From: Kangiella sp.
Lineage (GTDB): Bacteria > Pseudomonadota > Gammaproteobacteria > Enterobacterales > Kangiellaceae
Assembly (NCBI GenBank): GCA_026195755.1
Contig: JAPHRL010000049.1
Location: 1-5,204, forward strand
Direction of reading: 5' to 3'
DNA: 5,204 nucleotides
Shown: positions 1-5,204 of the stretch, piece after piece
Layout of the letters: each line of letters begins with the position of its first letter
Numbering within the stretch: position 1 is the first letter of the stretch
Made by a program: the position numbers and the translations under genes
Notes under the pieces: model-generated
Database searches by the model: none
What the model was told of the DNA's origin: nothing
The model's input: the letters and a program-made list of their open reading frames with translations, nothing else

Positions 1-690
1 ATATTCCATTCAAACGTTTGGTGGTCGCGTGCTTTAGCTTTCCGTGAAGGCATTGGTAAGCGCGCTTATTTAATGGCGGGGTTGTTGTGGTTACCCATTC
101 CAATTGTGACAGGTTTTATTGCATTAGCTGCACCGGCGTTAGGTATTTATCCGGCAGAAGCGGATATGGTTGGGCCAATGGTCGCAGCTAAGCTGTTAGG
201 TTCTATTGGTGCGATTTTTGTATTCGTTGTGGTCTTTTCGGCACTGGCATCGAGTCTTGATTCATTGCTAGCAGCGACCAGTGATTTGATCACTAAGGAC
301 ATTTACAAAGGGTTTATCAATAAGCAGGCCGACAATAAAAAGCTGGAGAAAATTAGTCGTAATTCAATTTTATTATTAGGCTTTGCCACCTGGATTATAT
401 GTTTGCCTCGAGTGGGCACCCTGGGCGAGGTCTTGAACCTGGCTGGTGCTTTCGTGGCAAGTGCTATCTGGCCTATTATTTTAGGGTTGTATCAACAGCG
501 ACTATCCGGAAAATTTGCCGGTAGCGCGATGGCATTAGGTACGATTTGTGGACTGATTGGTTATTTCACCATCGGGTTCTACGTTGGTGCGCTCATTAGT
601 TGCTGCGTTTCATTTATTGTCTGTATGCTAGGACTCTTGCTCGAAGACGAACGTTTCGATTGGAACCGACTGGCGAATATGGAGAAGTAA
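1..690 (+). CDS. Sodium:solute symporter (SSS) family transporter, C-terminal part (5' end outside window)
   Basis: This is an inner-membrane carrier that would use the Na+ gradient to import a small solute; the solute is not identifiable. The reading frame is open from base 1, so the N-terminal half lies upstream and the ATG at 73 is internal. The visible 229 residues contain about six hydrophobic segments (fragment residues roughly 26-46, 64-90, 121-138, 144-164, 173-192 and 194-214). Segment 64-90 carries FSALASSLDS followed by DLITKDIY. This is the SSS-family helix whose paired serines (fragment residues 84-85) correspond to the Na2 sodium site in vSGLT. The start, with VWWSRALAFREG, is loosely reminiscent of Dur3-type urea transporters, but that is a weak hint. 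The stop codon lies 1 base before the next start, so it is the first visible gene of the cluster. The family call is firm and the substrate is open. Confidence 0.9.
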   Translation: MFHSNVWWSRALAFREGIGKRAYLMAGLLWLPIPIVTGFIALAAPALGIYPAEADMVGPMVAAKLLGSIGAIFVFVVVFSALASSLDSLLAATSDLITKDIYKGFINKQADNKKLEKISRNSILLLGFATWIICLPRVGTLGEVLNLAGAFVASAIWPIILGLYQQRLSGKFAGSAMALGTICGLIGYFTIGFYVGALISCCVSFIVCMLGLLLEDERFDWNRLANMEK

Positions 691-691
691 T

Positions 692-814
692 ATGCTGATG
701 TCTTTTGATGCACTTCAATTCTTAATTCTCGCGGCGATGGCAGTGACCTGTTTATCGCCAATCATCCTCATAGTGTTACTCGTTAGAGACTGGTTAAAGG
801 ACCAATTATGGTAG
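692..814 (+). CDS. Small single-helix membrane protein, probable accessory protein of the symporter
   Basis: This short ORF encodes 40 residues, beginning MLMSFDALQF and ending RDWLKDQLW. Residues about 9-31 form one hydrophobic stretch long enough to cross the membrane, and the charged tail (R-D-W-L-K-D) follows it. GGAG at 681-684, inside the end of the transporter gene, sits 7 bases before the ATG at 692. That favours this start over the ATG at 698. The gene begins 1 base after the transporter stop and overlaps the next gene by 7 bases, which suggests translational coupling. Small one-helix proteins are known partners of some SSS carriers, so an accessory or stabilising role is likely. That role is inferred from position and shape; I do not recognise a specific family. 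Confidence 0.72.
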   Translation: MLMSFDALQFLILAAMAVTCLSPIILIVLLVRDWLKDQLW

Positions 815-1878
815 ACCAAATGAAAGATGAAGATCTGGTATTTTCCAGAGTGAAACCTGATGTATGTGGTGATGCTCATCCCAAAGCATTACTGAAAACG
901 ATCCAGGAAGATGGTGATGCGCTAGTCAAATTAGCCAACCAACATATTATTACTTGTGATCAATTTGACCGCCAAACGATTTTGCAGTTATTCCGTTTGG
1001 CCAGTAAGTATGAAAGTAACCCTAAGCGATACAATAACCCATTGCAGGGCAAGATATTAATCAGTGCTTTTTATGAGCCGAGCACACGCACTCGCCTATC
1101 GTTCGAAAGTGCATGGCATCGTTTGGGTGGTGACATTATGTCGATTACCGACCGTTCAACTACCGGAATTGCCAAAGGTGAATCGCTTTCTGATATCGGC
1201 GAGATGTTTAATAACTATGGTGATTGCGTGGTGTTGCGCGAATCCAACGAAGATTCGGTAAAAGAAATGACGTCGACATTACGTATTCCAATTATCAATG
1301 CTGGAAATGGTACTGATGAACATCCAACTCAGGCAATGGCTGACCTTTATACTATTTTCAAATGGCGTCCAGAGTTGTTATTGGACAACCCTAAGAAAAT
1401 TCGTGTTGGTGTAGTCGGGGTGCCTAGCTACATGCGTACAGTTCGCAGCCTGTTAAAAATATTTGCTCATTTCCCGGAAATATTTGAAGAAATTGTCATC
1501 ATTCATGATCAAAAAGATGATGATATTTTTACAGAAGGACAAAGGCAGCAATTAGAGCAGGCTGGTTTAAATTTGCGATTGACCAATCGTCTCAATAAAG
1601 AGCTGCCAGAATTGGATGTGGTTTATATTAATGCTATCGCATGGGTGGACAATGGTTTTGAATCACATGGCGATAAGTTTGTATTAAACGCCGAGTCACC
1701 TCTGAAAGATGACGCCATCATTTTGCATCCATTGGCACGTGGTGATGAGCTAGCAACTGATTTGGATGGCACACCCCACAATTGGTACTTCTCGCAAGCG
1801 CGAGGCGCAGTCTTTTTACGTATGGCATTGCTAACCTGCATGGTGGAAAGAACTGAAATGGTGATGGATGTGATTTAA
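808..1878 (+). CDS. Divergent aspartate/ornithine carbamoyltransferase family enzyme (ATCase-like, acceptor unknown)
   Basis: This probable cytoplasmic enzyme transfers a carbamoyl group from carbamoyl phosphate to an amine. The 356 residues hold about 45 extra N-terminal residues and then the two-domain ATCase fold. Residues matching E. coli PyrB phosphate and carbamoyl contacts are present: FYEPSTRTR (S92-R96), K123 in AKGES, R144, and H172/Q175 in HPTQA. R210 in MRTVRSL matches R167. The end, HPLARGDELATD then TPHNWYF, is clearly ATCase-like rather than OTCase-like, and no OTCase SMG loop is seen. The motif that binds aspartate in PyrB (TRVQ, R229 and Q231) reads NAIA here (A276, A278), and HPLPR has become HPLAR. 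It is therefore unlikely to be the pyrimidine-pathway enzyme, and no pyrI follows. AAAGGA just upstream supports the ATG at 808, although an ATG at 820 is possible. It overlaps the small membrane gene by 7 bases. The family is certain and the substrate unknown. Confidence 0.9.
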   Translation: MVDQMKDEDLVFSRVKPDVCGDAHPKALLKTIQEDGDALVKLANQHIITCDQFDRQTILQLFRLASKYESNPKRYNNPLQGKILISAFYEPSTRTRLSFESAWHRLGGDIMSITDRSTTGIAKGESLSDIGEMFNNYGDCVVLRESNEDSVKEMTSTLRIPIINAGNGTDEHPTQAMADLYTIFKWRPELLLDNPKKIRVGVVGVPSYMRTVRSLLKIFAHFPEIFEEIVIIHDQKDDDIFTEGQRQQLEQAGLNLRLTNRLNKELPELDVVYINAIAWVDNGFESHGDKFVLNAESPLKDDAIILHPLARGDELATDLDGTPHNWYFSQARGAVFLRMALLTCMVERTEMVMDVI

Positions 1879-1968
1879 ATAACATCGTCTCACAGGTAGA
1901 GGTATTGATTACTACATACGTTATCGTTAGAAATAAATTATAGATAAGATTCCAAGGAGAATTTTTAT

Positions 1969-3981
1969 ATGTGCGGTATTGCCGGTGTCATTCATCGAGA
2001 CAAAGATCGAACTATTGATGCACAAACACTCGTCAACATGGCGGCCATTCAATATCATCGTGGACCAGATAATTTTGGTTACTATAATCCGGTTGGCGTT
2101 GGGGTGGGTTTAAGTCATGCACGACTAACCATTATCGACTTGGATGAAGAACGCGGCAGACAACCATTAGTCAGTGACGATGAGCGTTACATGATGGTTC
2201 ACAATGGTGAGTTTTATGACTTCCAGAAAATCCGGGCGGACATGACAGCTCAAGGAGCTCGTTATCAAACCAAAAGCGACTCAGAAATTGTGCTGCAAAT
2301 GTATCCGCACTATGGCATCGAAAAGACGGTTGAAAACTTGCGCGGTGAATTTGCTTTCTCCATTTATGATCGCGAAGAAGAAACCATGTACTTGGTACGC
2401 GACCGTTTCGGAATTAAACCCTTGTACTGGACTGAAACGGAGCATGGAGTGGTATTTGGTTCGGAACTAAAAGTTCTGTTTGCGCACCCAGAAGTGAAAC
2501 GTGAAATTGATTCGGAAGGTTTGTATCACCAATTGATTCAGGTGATGATTCCTGGTTCAACAGCTTTCAAAGGTGTTAATCAAGTTCCCCCGGGCCATTG
2601 GATCAAAATCCAGCGTCGAGATGGCAAGCTGGAAATTTCGCAGCATAAATACTGGGACATTGATTTCCCACAAGCTGAAGCTCATTTAAATGTTAAAGAT
2701 GAGCAAGAATACATTGATGGTGTGCGCGAAAACTTACTTGAAGCAGTTCAACATCGCTTGAATGCAGACGTTCCGGTAGGTGCTTATCTGTCAGGTGGTA
2801 TCGACTCTTGTTCAATTATAGGTTTGTCAGCTTCAGTACGTCAGGATCCAGTGAAAGCCTTCACTATTGGTTTTGATGATGCTGATTACGATGAAACACC
2901 AATTGCGCGCGAAATGGCGGAGATGACAGGCGCTGAACAAATTATTCTGCCACTGTCAGCAGAACACTTGTATGATCATTTCGAACGGACCATCTGGCAC
3001 ACTGAGCGCACCATCTACAACACGCTGGGTGTTGCCAAGCTTCTCATGAGTCAGAAAGTTCGTGAGCAGGGTTATAAAGTCGTATTGACGGGCGAAGGCA
3101 GTGATGAGTTATTCGCTGGTTATCCTGCATTTCGGAATGATATGTTCCTATATGGATTAGATGACCTGCCAGAAAACTTGCGCAAAGAGATGCAATCAAC
3201 TCTGGCCGAATCAAACAAACTATTCAAGGGTGCCATGTTGCCGCGTGAAGCATTCCGCTCCGATGCAATTGATGCCAAAGTAGGTTTCACACCAACCTGT
3301 ATCCAAAACTGGATGGGCTGTGATGGTTTTGCACGTCAGTTAATGAGTAAGGACCATCAAGCTAATATCAGTGATTATGATCCCGGCACAGCTATGGCCG
3401 AGCAATTTGATGAAACTCAGCTGGAAGGCCGTCATCCACTCGATAAGGCACAGTACGTCTGGATTAAAACCATGCTAGAAGGTCAGATTCTAACATGGGG
3501 CGGTGATCGTGTGGATATGGCCAACTCCATGGAAGCCCGCCCACCATTCCTTGATCATCATCTTGCTGCCTACGCGGTCAATATTCCGCCACAGATGCGT
3601 ATCAAAGGCCCGGTAGAAAAGTACGTATTGAAAGAAGCGATGAAAGGCTTGCTTCCAGAAACGCTATACAAACGCCAAAAATTCGCCTTCATGGCTCCAC
3701 CAGCGCACACCGACAAGAAAAAATGGAATGCCCTGATGGAATTGATGGAAGAGTTCGCCAGCGAAGAAAAAGTCGCTGAAGCAGGCTTGATAGATTATGG
3801 CGCTCTACAAGACATGCTTAGGAAGAATGATGATCCAACAGTACCACGTGAAGATAAAGTACAAATGGACGCCATCCTCAATCACGTACTTGGCGTGCAA
3901 CTGCTACATCACCACTTCATCGAAAATGATGTACCCAAAATGGCCGCCGCCAAAGCCCATGAGCTGGGCTGGGTAGCTTAA
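1969..3981 (+). CDS. Asparagine synthetase-like glutamine amidotransferase (AsnB family)
   Basis: This is a class II amidotransferase. It would hydrolyse glutamine and use the ammonia on an acyl-adenylate made with ATP, classically aspartate to asparagine. The N-terminal glutaminase domain (about 1-210) has the nucleophile Cys2 in MCGIAG, R31 in RGPDN, N79-G80 in HNGEFYD, and D104 in SDSE. The synthetase domain (about 245-650) has the ATP pyrophosphatase loop SGGIDS (275-280), GEGSDELF (375-382, with E376 matching E. coli E348), DMANSMEARPPFLD (516-529) and K571. The acceptor-side stretch HTERTIYNTLGVAKLLM (344-360) differs from both the E. coli TTIRAST motif and the Bacillus-type ADSSAIPTY pattern as I remember them, so the acceptor may not be aspartate. 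At 670 residues it is longer than E. coli AsnB (554). AAGGAG at 1954-1959, 9 bases upstream, fixes the start. It is the last gene of the cluster, before a terminator. It could still be a plain asparagine synthetase. Confidence 0.93.
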   Translation: MCGIAGVIHRDKDRTIDAQTLVNMAAIQYHRGPDNFGYYNPVGVGVGLSHARLTIIDLDEERGRQPLVSDDERYMMVHNGEFYDFQKIRADMTAQGARYQTKSDSEIVLQMYPHYGIEKTVENLRGEFAFSIYDREEETMYLVRDRFGIKPLYWTETEHGVVFGSELKVLFAHPEVKREIDSEGLYHQLIQVMIPGSTAFKGVNQVPPGHWIKIQRRDGKLEISQHKYWDIDFPQAEAHLNVKDEQEYIDGVRENLLEAVQHRLNADVPVGAYLSGGIDSCSIIGLSASVRQDPVKAFTIGFDDADYDETPIAREMAEMTGAEQIILPLSAEHLYDHFERTIWHTERTIYNTLGVAKLLMSQKVREQGYKVVLTGEGSDELFAGYPAFRNDMFLYGLDDLPENLRKEMQSTLAESNKLFKGAMLPREAFRSDAIDAKVGFTPTCIQNWMGCDGFARQLMSKDHQANISDYDPGTAMAEQFDETQLEGRHPLDKAQYVWIKTMLEGQILTWGGDRVDMANSMEARPPFLDHHLAAYAVNIPPQMRIKGPVEKYVLKEAMKGLLPETLYKRQKFAFMAPPAHTDKKKWNALMELMEEFASEEKVAEAGLIDYGALQDMLRKNDDPTVPREDKVQMDAILNHVLGVQLLHHHFIENDVPKMAAAKAHELGWVA

Positions 3982-4007
3982 ATTAAAAAACTAGTAGTAA
4001 GAAATAG

Positions 4008-4039
4008 AAAACGGCAGCTTCAATTGTTGCCGTTTTTTT
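4008..4039 (+). terminator. Rho-independent terminator after the amidotransferase gene
   Basis: A GC-rich stem (CGGCAGC at 4012-4018 pairing with GTTGCCG at 4026-4032, with one G-U pair) encloses a 7-base loop. It is flanked by A-T pairs and followed by seven T residues (4033-4039). It lies 27 bases after the stop codon and ends the cluster transcript. This makes the downstream dehydrogenase a separate transcription unit. The T-run orientation supports termination on the + strand. Confidence 0.9.
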
Positions 4040-4196
4040 ATGTCTCTCGCAGTCACACTTCCTTGTTATCCCAACCCTGTGAGTTATGGTTACGAGTAGT
4101 AGTTGTTATTTATCACGTCAACTTAAAGCTTCGATTGCAATTATTGAGTTCTGTTGTAAGGTTTGTTTATCGAAATGATTCTTGAAGGAAACTGTT
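4040..4196 (+). promoter_or_regulatory. Upstream region of the formaldehyde dehydrogenase gene, promoter not pinpointed
   Basis: This AT-rich non-coding stretch between the terminator and the next start should contain that gene's promoter, because transcription from upstream is stopped. I saw no convincing -35/-10 pair. TTGAGT at 4144-4149 with TTTATC at 4166-4171 is the nearest candidate, and its -10 box is poor. AGGA at 4186-4189 is the ribosome binding site, 7 bases before the ATG. No clear operator palindrome was found. Confidence 0.35.
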
Positions 4197-5204
4197 ATGT
4201 CGAACGAAGTGATTAAATGTAAAGCTGCTGTGGCCTGGGAGGCGGGTAAGCCGCTGTCTATTGAGGAAGTGGAGGTTCAGCCGCCACAAAAAGGCGAGGT
4301 GCGGGTTAAGATTGTGGCTACTGGAGTGTGTCATACCGATGCTTTTACTTTGTCTGGCGATGATCCAGAGGGTGTTTTTCCGAGTATTTTAGGGCATGAA
4401 GGTGGTGGTATTGTCGAGTCAGTAGGTGAGGGCGTGACCAGCGTTAAGCCTGGCGATCATGTGATTCCTTTGTATACGCCTGAATGTGGCGAGTGTAAGT
4501 TCTGCTTATCGGGCAAAACCAATCTGTGCCAAAAGATCCGCGAAACTCAGGGTAAGGGTTTGATGCCGGATGGCACCACGCGTTTTTCGATTAATGGCAA
4601 ACCGATTTATCACTACATGGGTACTTCGACTTTTTCTGAGTACACGGTTCTGCCTGAAATTTCGCTGGCCAAAGTCAATCCGAAAGCACCGCTTGAAGAA
4701 GTCTGTTTGCTTGGTTGTGGCGTGACAACGGGTATGGGTGCGGTGATGAATACTGCCAAGGTGGAAGAGGGTGCGACTGTCGCTATTTTCGGTTTGGGTG
4801 GTATTGGTTTATCGGCTGTGATTGGTTCGGTGATGGCGAAAGCTAGTCGTATTATTGCGATAGACATTAATGAATCAAAATTTGAACTGGCTAAGAAACT
4901 CGGCGCTACTGATTGCGTTAATCCAAAAGATTACGACAAGCCGATTCAGGAAGTGATTGTCGAGATGACCGATGGTGGAGTGGACTATTCTTTTGAGTGT
5001 ATCGGTAATGTCAATGTGATGCGCTCAGCGCTGGAGTGTTGCCATAAAGGTTGGGGCGAGTCAGTGATTATCGGTGTGGCTGGTGCGGGCCAGGAGATTA
5101 GCACCCGACCCTTCCAGTTAGTGACCGGGCGTGTGTGGAAAGGTACTGCGTTTGGTGGTGTTAAAGGTCGTTCTGAATTACCGGATTATGTTGATCGTTA
5201 TTTG
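4197..5204 (+). CDS. frmA: S-(hydroxymethyl)glutathione dehydrogenase / class III alcohol dehydrogenase (3' end outside window)
   Basis: This cytoplasmic zinc enzyme oxidises S-hydroxymethylglutathione, formed from formaldehyde and glutathione, to S-formylglutathione with NAD+. The family also reduces S-nitrosoglutathione. The frame is open for 336 codons without a stop to the window edge; the usual length is about 370, so only some 35 residues are missing. Catalytic zinc ligands C45 (in GVCHTDAF), H67 (in LGHEGGG) and C174 are present. Structural zinc cysteines are at 97, 100, 103 and 111. The Rossmann motif GLGGIGL (199-205) with D223 indicates NAD binding. R115 in IRETQGKGLMPDGT corresponds to the arginine that binds the glutathione carboxylate in human class III ADH, which separates it from ordinary ethanol dehydrogenases. 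The start ATG has AGGA 7 bases upstream. An S-formylglutathione hydrolase gene often follows, but it would lie outside the window. The same gene is also named adhC. Confidence 0.95.
   Translation, partial: MSNEVIKCKAAVAWEAGKPLSIEEVEVQPPQKGEVRVKIVATGVCHTDAFTLSGDDPEGVFPSILGHEGGGIVESVGEGVTSVKPGDHVIPLYTPECGECKFCLSGKTNLCQKIRETQGKGLMPDGTTRFSINGKPIYHYMGTSTFSEYTVLPEISLAKVNPKAPLEEVCLLGCGVTTGMGAVMNTAKVEEGATVAIFGLGGIGLSAVIGSVMAKASRIIAIDINESKFELAKKLGATDCVNPKDYDKPIQEVIVEMTDGGVDYSFECIGNVNVMRSALECCHKGWGESVIIGVAGAGQEISTRPFQLVTGRVWKGTAFGGVKGRSELPDYVDRYL

Noticed and set aside
579..761. Antisense open frame of 60 codons across the transporter end
   Set aside because: It overlaps two supported + strand genes, has no family resemblance, and is most likely a chance frame.
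808..1878. Assignment as pyrB (pyrimidine biosynthesis ATCase)
   Set aside because: The aspartate-binding Arg and Gln positions are alanine and no pyrI or other pyr gene is adjacent, so the symbol would mislead.
1905..1933. Possible internal promoter before the amidotransferase gene (TTGATT, 17 bases, TAGAAA)
   Set aside because: The -10 box matches only four of six consensus bases in an AT-rich gap where such matches arise by chance. Read-through from upstream genes explains expression equally well.
1879..1968. Hairpin or regulatory RNA in the 90-base gap
   Set aside because: Only short pairings such as ATAAC with GTTAT were found, with long loops and no T-run. This does not support a terminator or riboswitch.
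1969..3981. Assignment as the N-acetylglutaminylglutamine amide amidotransferase
   Set aside because: The partner GNAT/ATP-grasp gene of that pathway is absent, and the protein is longer than the roughly 590 residues I recall for that family.
4613..4867. Antisense open frame of 84 codons
   Set aside because: It lies wholly inside the formaldehyde dehydrogenase gene, whose motifs run uninterrupted on the + strand. The peptide has no recognisable features.

Overview
The window looks like chromosomal DNA from a gammaproteobacterium of moderate GC, possibly a marine one. This is inferred from the style of the glutathione-dependent formaldehyde dehydrogenase and from the compact gene layout, and it is not proven. 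All real genes read on the + strand. No mobile element, RNA gene or CRISPR array was seen.

Bases 1-3981 hold a tightly packed set of four genes. They are the C-terminal part of a sodium:solute symporter (SSS) family transporter (1-690), a 40-residue single-helix membrane protein (692-814), a divergent aspartate carbamoyltransferase-like enzyme (808-1878), and a glutamine-dependent asparagine synthetase-like amidotransferase of 670 residues (1969-3981). The first three are almost certainly co-transcribed: the gaps are 1 base and then a 7-base overlap. The amidotransferase follows after 90 bases, with no terminator in between. A strong intrinsic terminator at 4008-4039 closes the unit.

The carbamoyltransferase keeps every carbamoyl-phosphate-binding residue I could check, but it has lost the two residues that hold L-aspartate in classical ATCase. 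The amidotransferase keeps its glutaminase and ATP sites, but its acceptor-side segment does not look like that of ordinary AsnB. The set is therefore best read as a candidate small pathway. One enzyme would carbamoylate an unknown amine, one would form an amide (or another ATP-driven nitrogen transfer), and a Na+-coupled carrier would move a related solute. The product is unknown, and this is the most interesting part of the window.

After a 215-base intergenic region comes a separate gene (4197 to the window edge) for S-(hydroxymethyl)glutathione dehydrogenase / class III alcohol dehydrogenase. It is an ordinary formaldehyde and S-nitrosoglutathione detoxification enzyme, cut by the window edge, with no visible functional link to the upstream cluster.
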